NCBI GenBank assembly: GCA_011037195.1
Contig: JAAEAF010003533.1
Coordinates: forward strand, 36,155 to 100,154
DNA from: Triatoma infestans
Taxonomy: Eukaryota; Arthropoda; Insecta; Hemiptera; Reduviidae
Direction: 5' to 3'
Length of the DNA: 64,000 nucleotides
Part shown: in pieces, positions 1 through 11,186 of the stretch
Layout: the number at the start of each line of letters is the position of its first letter
How positions within the stretch are numbered: position 1 is the first letter of the stretch
Translations under genes and position numbers: made by a program
Notes under the pieces: generated by a model
What the model saw: only the letters and a program-made list of their open reading frames with translations
The model's database searches: none
What the model was told of the DNA's origin: nothing

Positions 1-545
1 GAAAACAAGCAGACGTTTATGTAGTGGAAGAACAAAATGGAAAAATAATAGTTTTAGAAAATAGTTTAGTAAAATAGTTTTGTGAAAATTAGCTAGTTCA
101 AATAGTATATTTATTGATGGGGATAGAGCCAGGTATACTACAATCTAGGTCAATGCAAACCAAGAGACAAAGGGCAAGAAACAGTTAGGTTAAAACAATA
201 AAACTCCCTCCAGACATACCAGCATTATTTGAAAGGATTTGTACTATGAAGAGAAGACATTCCTTCAATACAGTTTGAACAGACACTCAAGCCAAAATAT
301 TTGTTTTGAGCTTGAATCAGTGGCAGTTTCACAATATATTAATAGGTTTATACATTCTTTGCAAATAACTTGTAGTTATTATTTTATTAAAAATTTATTT
401 AATTTTAGGAGTGGTGCTTTCTTGATTATTACTAATACTTTTCTCTTAAATAAATATACTCACTCACAAGCCCCTTTACAAAACCGCTCATGCTACACAA
501 GCTACCACTACAAACTACAACATCACATCACCAAATAACATTTCA
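1..545 (+). repeat. Rep-2 dispersed repeat, copy 1 (unclassified, runs off window start)
   Basis: The right end (about 455-540, with acaagcccctttacaaaacc and then tgctacacaagctaccac) recurs at 8940-9030, 38755-38820 and 51085-51130. The stretch 250-275 (agacattccttcaa) recurs near 50206 and, more weakly, 8660. Positions 120-215 resemble the reverse complement of 38935-39020 (aggtca, agagacaaagg, gttaggtt). No convincing reading frame or terminal repeat is visible. The 99-residue frame in it has no family features. The family could be a non-coding part of a retroelement or a non-autonomous DNA element. Confidence 0.6.
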
Positions 546-659
546 TTTAGTAACAATTATAAGTTTGAATAAAGTTTGTCAATTAAATCTGTGTGTAAAC
601 TGCAGTAAGAGAAATTCGTGTGAGTGTTTCACATTAGATTTTTTTTTTTTTTTTATATC

Positions 660-795
660 TAACCGCGTACCCCACTTTTTCTCACGATGCTCCAATCAAC
701 ACCATCCTTGCTTTCACGGGAATAAAACCCTGAATTCTCGCAATAGAGAAGGATAGAGTTCGCGACTAGAGCCTAGACCATTAGACGAGAGCTTA
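660..795 (-). mobile_element. SINE-A relic (tRNA-derived SINE, decayed)
   Basis: Read on the minus strand this keeps pieces of the SINE-A head seen intact at 33420-33676: a decayed A-box region, the gagaattcagggtt part around the B box, then cgtgaaagcaagg and the atcgtgagaaa segment. Many substitutions and small indels indicate an old copy. The tail half is missing. Confidence 0.5.
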
Positions 796-1275
796 CTTAA
801 AAAGATGAAACATTTTGAAAAATTGCCAGTATTTTGAAACGAAACTAGCTTCTAAAACATCTGTTAGCTATCTATAAATTTAATTGGTTACAGATATTTA
901 TGTTATAAGTGACAAAATTATAAAAAAGAAACCTATTTTTTTTTTTCCATTTAAAATATTTAAAATTATATTTAAATAAAATAAATAAATAAATAAAAAC
1001 TAAGATTAAAAATTTAAATTGGTTACAAATTTTAGTTTTATAAAGTATAAAAATAGAACCTGTCTATCTTTATTTCAAACTGCACTATAGTAAAACACAC
1101 CTTTCACAACAGCTCGTTTATAGGAGATCCTTCATCAAGCGAGAGGTACCATTATGAATGTAACAACCTATATTACATATTGCAATCAATTTTACGCCAT
1201 TTTCTGGACAGACTTAAACTAAGTGCTATCTGTTATCTCCTTTGACCTACAGGTTACATAAAACTTTTTAACAGC

Positions 1276-1375
1276 TTATATATATATCTATATATAAAAC
1301 ATATATATATATAATATTTGATTGTAACATTGATCAATCTAACAAATTATAAAATATATATATAGATATTTAAAT
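1276..1375. repeat. AT microsatellite tracts
   Basis: Several short runs of alternating TA (1277-1315, 1352-1365) in AT-rich DNA. No associated element is visible. Confidence 0.7.
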
Positions 1376-1644
1376 ATTTCTACATATTTATTTTTTTGAT
1401 CATTTGTCATTAATAGTCAAAGATGTAATAATATGTTTATTAATAAATTGACGTTCCTGCTACTTGTTCTCAAAACTTATAGCCATTAACAATGAATTCT
1501 TTATATAATTTCACCAATATATTGTTGTAGAGAAATAAACAACAAGCGTTATGAACATTAATAAGCACAAAAATAAGCAGAATAAATAAAGATGAAGCAC
1601 AATAAAAAATTAAGTTAAATTTAAATAAAACAAGACGTGTTTAG

Positions 1645-1890
1645 TAGTTTAGAGCTGCAAGCGGGGGAAGGAAATGAGATGGCCGACATCCTGGCAAGAA
1701 TAGACGATGCGTCTTCCTTTCTTGGGCCATAAATCTTCTGTGGAATAAGTGACCAGCCTCTTCTAGAAGAACTTAGAAATGAGGAGAAAAGTGAAGAGAG
1801 CGCAGCTCTGGAAAGCTCTCCCAAGACTGAAGCAAGACCTACCTGGGGTCAGATAGAGGACCTCTTTCGGTCGCAATGCATTATACCACA
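1645..1890 (+). pseudogene. LINE RNase H-domain relic (R1-like)
   Basis: The plus strand reads, with a stop and gaps, GEGNEMADILAR, then GP and FCGISDQ, followed by an LLEELRNEEK-like stretch. The same order of motifs occurs in the better copy at 61390-61560 (GVEGNEVANTLAK, PEPFCGISDQ). GNExAD is the C-terminal motif of LINE-encoded RNase H. The fragment starts inside RNase H and ends in an A-run near 1890, so it is a 5'-truncated, decayed insertion. The minus-strand 67-residue frame here is its shadow. LINE RNase H is well supported; the R1-like label rests on similarity to the 61 kb copy. Confidence 0.6.
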
Positions 1891-3015
1891 CAAAAAAAAA
1901 ATTATAACAAATATTGGGACTTTTATAAATTTTGAATTTATATATATTATATTAAACTGGATTAAAATACATATTATATTATCTATGATTCATTATACAC
2001 TTCAGAGTTACATATACTTGATACAAAAATATACATTATGTACATGTCTGTAGATAATTCAATTTCGAAAATTTGACATGATCATGACCCAGGAGGTTCT
2101 CTTACAGCAGTAAGAGAAAGTACACATTATTGAATATTGTATGAAAAAATGAAAAGATCATCTCTTGTTCTGTAACTCCCAATATTTATGATATTTTACA
2201 AATGATTAGTCAAAAAAAAAGGAAAAAAAACAAACAAAAAAACAAAAGGTAACATTTCTTCTTAAACATCAATTAGCAAAGATAACATCAGCATAGCAAT
2301 TAACGAGAATCATACATCATTATTTTTAGGAAACTATAGGAAAAAGTTCAATCATTAACATACTGACTCATATGAAATCAATTTAAATGTAAATTCTTGA
2401 ATAATGGTTGCCATTTTGCGCGCTAGATTGAAAATGAATTCGTGAGAAATTGGCACTAGCATAGTGGACAAAATGCCGACCAAGTTGGTGCAATATCTTC
2501 ATCATCATCCGTCTGGACCGTGTACAATACGAGAGGTAAGACGACGAACGTGACAGCCTTCCTTACATTCTAAAAAGTTAATTTACTGTTATTGCATTTA
2601 CTATTAGCAACAACAACAACAACAACAATAAAAATTGCTTGGTAGCTACAAACTTGTCCATTTTATTGATACTTTATATTCCAATCATTTTTTTTTTTTT
2701 TTATTCGGAGATTACGTATTTTTGTGCTTTTCTTCTGTCAAAATGTCTAGTTCTTTTATTTTTGTCATCTTCATTAAGTACATTGTTTCTTTTTTGTTAA
2801 TGATGTTGCTGAATAGCTTTGTTGCCTTGCAAATTTAAATTATAATGGGCCAGTTTAATAATATATTTTATTGTACTTATATTAAACTTCCTTTCAGAGC
2901 TACCTTAAAGCACATTTAGAGTCAATTTCTCGCAGAAAATAAAAGGAGTGGCAAAGTGCGGTAATGCCCCAGAATAGATGAGAAAAAAACATTCTAAGGA
3001 AAGGGTATATTTTTT

Positions 3016-3383
3016 ACTTTCTGTTACCCCTACTAAGTGGGGGAAATATTACCGGAAATACATGTTTGGAAGTCCCCTAAATACAAAATAAAATCTTTTT
3101 AGCGAATGGTCTGTATCTGTATGTATGTGTTTCTGGGTGTGATTATGTGTAACTGTGTATGTGTACGTTAACAGAATAACTCAAAAATGAAAAGTCGTAC
3201 GAAGCCGAAAATTGGTATTCCGTTTAAGTACACACCTAGCGTACTGGAAACTCTAAGGAATAAACTGTCTAATACGGTGGTAATGCCTAATAGTTATACT
3301 AAATTTGAAGTTTCAGTGACTTTACGTTTTCGAGTTATTCTGATAACACGTAATACTTCCTCTTTCTAGGAGTAAGAGAAAGT
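3016..3383. mobile_element. HINE-like repeat, palindromic derivative
   Basis: Both ends carry the 5' end of the HINE-like family, in opposite orientation: actttctgttacccct at 3016 and ggagtaagagaaagt at 3369-3383. Inside, cagaataactcaaaaatg (about 3172) is matched in reverse by the segment near 3330-3350. A diverged head is therefore repeated head-to-head. The 60-residue frame in the middle is a by-product. Confidence 0.6.
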
Positions 3384-3837
3384 TTTTTATTATTTATTTT
3401 TTTTTTATATTTATTAAGAAATTGACAACTTTACTGCAGCGTGTAACAAGTGAATATGATGGTAGTGACATAATAAGGGCGTGAAAAAACTAGTTGGGAG
3501 ACGCCTTCCAGCGGAGGTGTACTCACTATTTATTATATTTTACTGGCTGTCAGAAAATGCTAACATGAAATTAGGTGGTCGCGAGACCAGTGGTGTCTTC
3601 TGGGTGGGATGTTTGGGATAGTAAGAGAAAAGAGTTTTTGGTCTAAGGGGCTTTAGGATGGTTCGATGTGGAGTCATGGGATTCTTTGCAACGCCTTTTT
3701 ATTAGCTGATGGAACAAAATGAATTTTGAGGTCAGGTTGGAAGGGTTAGGTTGTAAAACAGAATTGGTAATTATTCTGAGTTTTGGATTCGAAAGAATGA
3801 ATGCGATAAGAGTTTCCATGACTTTCGTCAGAACAAT

Positions 3838-3900
3838 AAACAAAACATTTAAACTACATATACTCTACTCTTTGGAGACAAGGACACACTCGCATCCGTA
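3838..3900 (+). mobile_element. SINE-B 5' extension fragment
   Basis: The stretch acatttaaactacatatac followed by tctactctttgg, gacaaggaca resembles the 5' extension of the complete SINE-B at 34620-34680 (cacttaaactacctacaccc, tactctttagtgaccaggac). Short and diverged. Confidence 0.35.
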
Positions 3901-4087
3901 TGTACAAAGGGGCTTTATAATAGTAAGGCATGCTTTATAATAAAAAATACAACTATGCGTCAGAACAAAATAATCTCCGCGCTGATTCTTTTCGAGAGAA
4001 GAAAGTTAGCTTTGTTTCATGAATTAATTAGTCCAATCCAGCTTTTTTTAATCAGTTTTCCTTCCTTCCTAAAAATTGCCCTATATG

Positions 4088-4530
4088 TAGATTGTAGATT
4101 CTTGTAGGGGATTATTGCACTGCATACTGAAAGATCGATTTTGCACTCCGGAGCCTTCTCCAATGCATAGCTGGCTCCAAGCAGTGCTCTCTAGCTACAG
4201 ACAACAATCCCCATCACCGGACAGTGAGTTGTAGAGGCTCCTAGGAAGAGAAAATCTAAGGGTATCACGGCTGGATTCGAGCCCGTGATCTAGTCCAGTG
4301 CGCTACCTCTGAGCTAATCCCATCCTTCTCCCTTGGCTTTCGCTACTTAACTAGGGACGGAGACGCTTGTTTGTGTACTGTGTTTGTCTTTGTCTGTAAA
4401 GTGTAGAGTGTATGTATTTTATGTGTATTGTGTATTCTTCTGACGAAAGTACATGGAGTACTGAGCTGTGGTAACCCGTAGGGTCGCTACTCCCCAAGTA
4501 ACTGCATGCAACAGATATCCCTTCTGGGCA
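4088..4530 (-). mobile_element. SINE-B, near full length
   Basis: Read on the minus strand, this follows the complete copy at 34514-34927: a 5' extension (agggatatctgttgcatgca, cttggggagtagcgacccta, gctcagtactcca), then a tRNA-like module with a B-box-like ggctcgaatccagc near 4268-4285, then the body (tctcttcctaggagcctcta, caactcactgtccggtgatg) and a 3' end at cagtgcaataatcccctaca. Expected function: a Pol III-transcribed SINE mobilised by a LINE. No clean target-site duplication could be read. Confidence 0.75.
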
Positions 4531-4559
4531 GTGTTGTAGTTAAGTTTTTTTTTTTCAAG

Positions 4560-4890
4560 GGAAAGTTTAGAGCGTCGGTTAATTTATTACTCTCGAGAGA
4601 TGTTTGTATCATCAGTTTAGTTCGTCTTGTTAATAATGGGTGCGGTTTCCAAGTCCTAAATATCAGACCTTGTTAAGTGGCGGTATTGTGGTCCCATGGA
4701 GAAGTATAGAAGGGTCAGAGGGTGAAGGATATGCATTTGTTTTTGGTGGGATTAACCTTTATTCTTCACCTGGTAAACCAGTCTTATAGAGAGATGATAT
4801 ATGGTATTGTAGGGCACAGGATTTAGAGCAATAATACAAGTGTCATCAGCATAGGAGTGGAAGATGTTTCTAGGTGGAAGAGATGTTAAA
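4560..4890 (-). pseudogene. Jockey-like LINE reverse transcriptase relic
   Basis: There is no long frame, but the minus strand contains the RT active-site motif YADDTCIIALNP at about 4854-4818, followed with frameshifts by a VNPTK-like stretch and YLGLGNR. Spacing and order match the YADD to NPxKT to YLG segment of Jockey-type reverse transcriptases, and a better copy lies at 12216-12590. Frames change at least twice and stops are frequent. Confidence 0.5.
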
Positions 4891-5736
4891 AGAAGGTAAA
4901 AAAAAAAAAAAATATAATTTTAAAATTCTCTAAGATTGATTCCTGGAATGGTTATTATTCAGATAGATATGTAAACATTTTGAAGAAACAACTTGTATTT
5001 ATTTCGTTTTATATTTACTTCTATGATATAAATTTTGTCAGTATTTAATCTAAATAACATTCTAAATAACCATTAAAAATCTCTATAAAATGATGTAAGA
5101 ATAAATAAAATTTATGAAGAAATACATATACAAATATACATATACATAACATCTTACATTTATGGTTTATATTTGTACCTTTCCCAAAGTATTTTCTAAA
5201 TAAGGCTTATTACTAAATCCAGAAAGTTTAGGTGTACTTTAAACTAAAATTGTTGCAAATAAGTTAAAAAAAAAAAAATGAACTATTAATTTTTATATTT
5301 ACAAATAATTTAAATATGCAGATAAAGTTGAAGGTGATTTTTCTGCTAATAGTTTAATATTACAACTGTCTGATGATATCTGTGTCTATTTCGTAATATG
5401 TGACTTTAAGATCATGAAGTGGCGCTGCGCGTACGTTTGGGGATCATGTGTGATCGTCCAGGATTCTCAGTTTTTATCATCTATCTTATCATATATCTTT
5501 ATGTCGTCACCTTTTTTATTTATTTATTTACATTTCTTTCTTTCTTACTTTCATCAAATCGTTATAAATAAATAAATATACAGTGAAATAATACTTTATC
5601 TGTTTAGTAAATCTAAGTTATAACAAAGTTTGCAATAGAAAAGGCATTAACATACTATTACTTAATGATGTATTCCTTTTCATTGATTGAAAATAATATT
5701 TTCTTATAATTTAATATTAAATAATTATACATTTTT

Positions 5737-6713
5737 ACTTTCTCTTACTCCTAGTAAGAGGAAGTATTGTAATCGTGTCAAATTTTCGATATCGAGTTTT
5801 CACCGGAAATATCCGTTTTGAGGTCCCCTGAGTCCAAAAAAGTGGTTTTTAGCAAAATGGTCTGTGTGTGTGTCTGTGTGTATGTATGTATGAAACAGCA
5901 TAGCTCAAAAACGAAAAATCGTAGAAAGTTCAAACTTGATATTACGTTTAGGTATCACCATGGGATCTGACGGTGCGTTATGTGTCAATATTCCTCAACC
6001 GGAAGTACCACTTTCTAGTTGTTTTTTTTTACGTTTTGCAATTTTCTCAAAAATGGGCTCCGAAGATTTTCTTTAAACTTGTTATATCAACTACACATAC
6101 AAAGAGCTACAACTTTTATTTGAAACATTTCTCCAAGAAAATTCATTTAAGGGCACTGGGGGAGGGGTGGGGTTAGGTTTTCATCTTAACTGCTGTTTCA
6201 GTATATTAGACAATTCTGTCATCTAAATAATGTTAATTAGAATTAAATATGTTGTTGAAATTCCGAGTTTGAAAAAAAATAGATAACCGGAAGTGCGTTT
6301 TTACTGAAATATAATTTTCAGTTTTCTGGTATTTTCTCGAAAATGGCTCCAACGATTTTCTTTAAACCAGCGTTGTTAACTATACATATAAAGAGCTACA
6401 ACTTTTATTTGAAACTTTTCCCCTGATAAATTCATTTAAGGGGACTTTTGGGGGAGGGGGGTTATGTTTTTCTTTAAAATGCTATCACAGTTGATTATAC
6501 AATTCTGTCATCCAAATTGAAATAACTAGAAATTAATATATGACCCAAATTCCGAGTTTCAAGGAAATTAGTAAACCGGACAGTTTTACTGGACAGTGTT
6601 TTCACTTTTCGACGAATTTCATTAAATTTGGTACACTAACTATAAAATTTGTCAATTATAATTTTGAGATGGAGTAAGAGAAAGTTGTGTGAGTGTTTCA
6701 CACCAGATTTTTT
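5737..6713 (+). mobile_element. HINE-like non-autonomous element, tandem copy 1
   Basis: Starts after a T-run with the 15-bp subterminal repeat actttctcttactcc (5737) and carries its perfect inverse ggagtaagagaaagt at 6671-6685. After that comes a hairpin gtgtga-gtgtt-tcacac and cagat plus a T-run. The 5' repeat is itself followed by tagtaagaggaagt, giving a small palindrome. Inside are a GT-rich block (5860-5895) and two to three diverged modules of about 290 bp, each holding a ctcaaaaatgg/gattttctt segment and a ggggaggggtgggg segment. The layout (subterminal inverted repeats, microsatellite, 3' hairpin, T-T target, no clear target duplication) is that described for Helentron-associated elements such as DINE-1. 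There is no coding capacity; the 60-80 residue frames within copies of this family are by-products. Confidence 0.7.
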
Positions 6714-7725
6714 ACTTTCTCTTACTCCTAGTAAGAGGAAGTATTGTAACCGTGTCAAATTTTCGATATCGAGTTTTCACCGGAAATATCCGTTTTGAGG
6801 TCCCCTGAGTCCAAAAAAGTGGTTTTTAGCGAATGGTCTGTGTGTGTGTGTGTGTGTCTGTGTGTGTGTCTGTGTGTGTCTGTGTGTGTGTATGTATGTG
6901 AACAGCATAGCTCAAAAACGAAAAATCGTAGAAAGTTCAAACTTGATATTACGTTTAAGTATCACCATGGGATCTGACGGTGCGTTATGTGTCAATATTC
7001 CTCAACCGGAAGTACCACTTTACTAGTTGTTTTTTTTACGTTTTTGCAATTTTCTCAAAAATGGCTCCGAAGATTTTCTTTAAACTTGCTATATCAACTA
7101 CACATACAAAGAGCTACAACTTTTATTTGAAACATTTCTCCAGGAAAATTCATTTAAGGGCACTTCTGGGGGAGGGGTGGGGTTAGGTTTTCATCTTAAC
7201 TGCTGTTTCAGTATATTAGACAATTCTGTCATCTAAATAATGTTAATTAGAATTAAATATGTTGTTGAAATTCCGAGTTTGAAAAAAAATAGATAACCGG
7301 AAGTGCGTTTTTACTGAAATATAATTTTCAGTTTTCTGGTATTTTCTCGAAAATGGCTCCAACGATTTTCTTTAAACCAGCGTTGTTAACTATACATATA
7401 AAGAGCTACAACTTTTATTTGAAACTTTTCCCCTGATAAATTCATTTAAGGGGACTTTTGGGGGAGGGGGGTTATGTTTTTCTTTAAAATGCTATCACAG
7501 TTGATTATACAATTCTGTCATCCAAATTGAAATAACTAGAAATTAATATATGACCCAAATTCCGAGTTTCAAGGAAATTAGTAAACCGGACAGTTTTACT
7601 GGACAGTGTTTTCACTTTTCGACGAATTTCATTAAATTTGGTACACTAACTATAAAATTTGTCAATTATAATTTTGAGTACTGGAGTAAGAGAAAGTTGT
7701 GTGAGTGTTTCATGCCAGATTTTTT
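6714..7725 (+). mobile_element. HINE-like element, tandem copy 2
   Basis: Same structure as the copy at 5737, starting directly in the 3' T-run of that copy (period 977 bp). Subterminal repeats lie at 6714-6728 and 7683-7697. Most of the body, especially 7187-7680 against 6176-6670, appears identical to copy 1, so the duplication is recent. The main difference is a longer GT tract in this copy. Confidence 0.7.
6838..6897 (+). repeat. GT/TCTGTG microsatellite inside the HINE-like copy
   Basis: About 55 bp of GT dinucleotides interrupted by TC, ending in tatgtatgtg. The equivalent place in other copies is much shorter (5865-5895, 14580-14600) or pure GT (48186-48212). Confidence 0.85.
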
Positions 7726-7764
7726 TTATAAAGTTAATGATATTAATTTAATAAATTTTCACGT

Positions 7765-8315
7765 CACATCTGTTGTAAAAAGAAAATATTGCGATTAATG
7801 TCAAATTTTTTTTAAAAATTGAGTTTTTCCTTGGACACTACACATTTTGAGGTCCACTGAGTTTGAAAAACTTGGGACAGATTATTTTATTGAATAACAT
7901 GTTGTTTTACTATATTATACGATTCTATTATCGGTATAATATTAATTAAAATTAAATGTGTTGCTATAACTTCGAGTTTAAAGACGTGCAAATCTACTGA
8001 GATTTTCTCCATAAAGACACCATCGAGTTGCATTGGAATTGTTTTAATAACTATAAATACAGTGACCTATCACTTTTGTTTGTAACTTTTTTTTGGATAA
8101 GTTCAATTAAATAGGTTTTATAGGTTATGCTTCCCACCCCCCCAAAAAAAATCATTTTAATAAGTTTAGATTTTCCTAATTGATATAACAATAAAGGCAA
8201 TTAAATCTTTAGTAACAGTTAAAAAAATTTGAAAACAAAAATTGTCAATAATGACTATATAAATCGCAGCATGAGTAAGTCCGGGTGAGTGTTTCTCATT
8301 AAATTTTTTTCAGAT
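7765..8315 (+). mobile_element. HINE-like element, decayed third copy in the array
   Basis: Begins near attgcgattaatgtcaaatt (compare attgtaatcgtgtcaaattt), continues with cattttgaggtcca, and ends with gagtaagtccgggtgagtgt and tctcatt, matching the family 3' hairpin region. It is heavily diverged and partly deleted. Confidence 0.55.
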
Positions 8316-8454
8316 CTCACTGAAATGAATTTTTTTGTTTTTTCTTGTGAAAAAGTTACGGAATAATATATTTTTTTTTTAATAATAAATTTTTTTCTTC
8401 TAAAAACTTTGCTAAAAACAGTCCAAGTTTCGTCGTATTTATTTAGTAGTTTTG

Positions 8455-9045
8455 ATGATGTTTTTTAATGGATGCCAGAAATTATATCTATAAATATAAA
8501 TTGAAGAAAATATTGATTTGAAGGATTAGCAAGTTGGTAGGCAAAAAAGGGTAAAATCCAGGTAGAAGATCACCGTTAGAAGAAAGGTCACAGAACTTAG
8601 TCAGCTTTGTTTTTTTGCCCCTTCTCACAGGGCGGAGGATTTGAACTACTAAGAGAAAGCATTCTTTCAAGAGAGTCAGTCTAATTTTACTTTCAAACAG
8701 CACAGTCTGAATTAGACATTGAACCAGAACATTTTCCAACAGGAATCGCTCATTTAAATTCAGTGTCAGTTATAAGTTTCAAAACATTTTGAGTTAAATC
8801 AATCTAACTACTAGTTATTTGATTTCTTGCATTTATAAGTAAATTTTAGATTCACAATTAATAATTAACTTGTAAATTTACTAATTTAATATATAGTTAA
8901 ATAATTTATTTAAAAGTGGTTCTTATTCTCTATTTCTATCTTAAGGAATACACACACTCACAATCCCCTTTACAAATCCGGTCACGCCACAAGCTACTAC
9001 AACTACACATCACACCAACTACATTTCAATGTCAAGAAAACTTTC
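8455..9045 (+). repeat. Rep-2 dispersed repeat, copy 2
   Basis: Starts like the copies at 38371 and 50036 (aatggatgccagaaa versus gatggatgcaagaaa), shares the ccttctcacag and aaagcattctttcaa segments, and ends with the tacaaatccggtcacgccac block. The middle (8760-8930) is AT-rich filler. Confidence 0.55.
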
Positions 9046-9194
9046 TGCCGAACCTACTGATGTTAACAATGTGGATATCATTTTTTTATGTTTTATTTGT
9101 AATATTGCTTGATAAGAAACACAGACGGCTTTCTAAATCATTTCGTCATTCGCAGGAGTTCTCAAAACACGTGCGAAAAACTGAAAAAATAAAT

Positions 9195-9347
9195 CAGTAA
9201 AATTATACTTCCGGTTTTTGGATTTTGAATGAAAATGTCAGATGTGTGACACAGAGACACACACGCACACACACAAACACATTAAGAATATATTTCTAGA
9301 GAAAATTCGATACGGTTATAATACTTCCATTTATTAGAAGTAAGAAA
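9195..9347 (-). mobile_element. HINE-like 5' fragment
   Basis: On the minus strand this reads as a decayed 5' end: tttcttacttctaataaatg, then gaagtattataaccg, then a CA/GT tract at 9253-9282. It is an isolated fragment on the minus strand. Confidence 0.45.
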
Positions 9348-9477
9348 TTACTATATCACATGATTTGTGATAAAATAATAAATAAATAAAAAAACATAGT
9401 TGTTAAATCTGCAGATTTTATACGAAAAACAAACAATGTAACGAAAGAATGACATGAATTCATAAAAGTTATTTTTA

Positions 9478-10071
9478 TTTTTTTATTATTATTAAGTCTT
9501 TATTGCAAAAAAAAAAGTACAATCTGGCAAAAATAAAATAATATTAAATACAAAGTAAAGAAAGCACTTCTAAAGAAAATAAGATTATGAAAACTAATTC
9601 TAAAGACAACAACCATGGCTAAAGCCGTTGGTGGAGTCCAATAATTTGAAATATTATATTTAAAAGAAAAAATTTTATACATAAACAAATAATTCTGCTT
9701 ATCAAGAAAATATTATGGAATACATAATTATTAATAATTATAAATTTATATATGAAATGCTTCGAGAATAATTGGACAACGAAAGCCATTGCTTGCCATT
9801 TAGGTAATCTAACATTTCTTGCCCTGAAAGTGTTTCTATGGCCAAGCCATATCAATCTTTGTTCACTGAACTTAGAACAGAGAGCAATAAAATGATAGGT
9901 TGGGTCCGCTAACATCGTTCCGCATAAATGGCAGCATTCTTCTCTTTCATGTTGAAATGGCAACAAGGATTGGCCAACGTTTAGCATACTTGCCCGAGCT
10001 CTAACAATCCATCTCACAACATTCAGTGGCATAACACTCACTGTAGAGATAATGATTAGAACCCAGATCAA
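9478..10071 (-). pseudogene. LINE C-terminal tail (zinc-knuckle-like) with 3' end
   Basis: The 150-residue minus-strand frame contains CCHLCG...YHFIALC near residues 46-65, a CxxC-x(n)-H-x(n)-C pattern typical of the C-terminal tail of non-LTR retrotransposon polyproteins. It is followed by EQRLIWLGHRN and other tail residues. Downstream on the minus strand the sequence runs to a (taa)n-rich tail near 9480, a normal LINE 3' end. The upstream RT is missing, so this is a 5'-truncated copy. The subfamily cannot be told from this piece. Confidence 0.5.
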
Positions 10072-10079
10072 AAAATCAG

Positions 10080-11180
10080 TTTCTTATAAATCGGATATGA
10101 ATCTAAATTCATCATTTTATATGAAAAGGAATTAATGAAATCCTCCTTTGACACTTTTCAGAATCTGGCCAAAAATATTTTTCCAAACATGAACATTATG
10201 CAATTTAATCTCGACAGCAAGTTTGAGTTTGTTTATCAAATTAACAATATCTTTATACCAGTACAGGTTTTTAAAGTTATTTTCATAATCATTAATAAGA
10301 AAAGTTTCGGAAATAATTCAAGTAAACGGCAAGTGTTTAATAGAATTTAATTATTTGCATCTCAGCACTAATTTCATGGATATTTAACATTTTGTTTTGA
10401 GCAAAATCAATAAAAGTCACTTATTAAACTTAGCATTCTAATTGGCTTCCAGTATGAACTATGTAGTAAGGAGACATCTTTATTTAAAGAAAGATATACC
10501 AATATAGAAACATCCATGTTTGGTACATAAATTTATTCAGTTCAAATTTACCATAGATGTAAGATAAAGGAAATACATATGTTAAAATATAAAGAAAAAG
10601 GTAAACTTGTGGAAGTATATATATATATATATTATACGGGGGCGTGATAAGGAATTGTGTTGATGGTGTATTTGTTGAAGACAATAGGTAAGGAATGGAA
10701 AGAGCAAAGAATGACATCTTGTAATGAGCGAGGATTTATATCAAAGTTAAAACGTCACCACATACTAACAACTCAATTGAAACGGTAGTTCTCCACCATT
10801 CACCATGTTTACTACACGGACGCCCTCATATCTGCCCCAATCTAAACTGGCAATTATCTATCCAAGCTATGGCACAAACTTTACCCAGTTCGTGTGCTAA
10901 ACTTCTTACATTTTCTTACAGTTAAGAATTCACTAAACTTATTTTAACACAATGGTGAATACAGCATTGTAAATGTTTCTAAGGGGTACTGTTTTCTGTA
11001 CTGCTTTCTTTTAATTGCACCAATCAACTTAATAAAAAAAAAGAATTAAAGTAACTATTAATAAGATCTATTGTGTAAAGAGCCATTAAAATAGACTAAT
11101 GAGAGAATTACATAATAATCTTTATATTTTTAATTTCTCTTTCGGCTGTAAATCTCGCATTTCTTTCCATATTTATGAAT
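10080..11180. other. AT-rich stretch without recognisable features
   Basis: Only a short TA run (10617-10632) and scattered short frames were seen. Nothing matches the repeat families found elsewhere in the window. Confidence 0.5.
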
Positions 11181-11186
11181 GTGTGT

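Noticed and set aside
5737..6685. TIR DNA transposon for the dominant family
   Set aside because: The right inverted repeat is not terminal in the nested copies (hairpin and cagat follow it) and no regular target duplication is visible. Kept as the main alternative.
6755..7026. Frames rich in Cys-Val or Thr-His
   Set aside because: Translations of the GT microsatellite on either strand.
5973..7186. Pair of near-identical 67-68 residue frames (5973-6176 and 6980-7186)
   Set aside because: They lie at the same place in two tandem non-coding repeats, contain homopolymer-derived Phe runs, and are broken in the other copies of the family.
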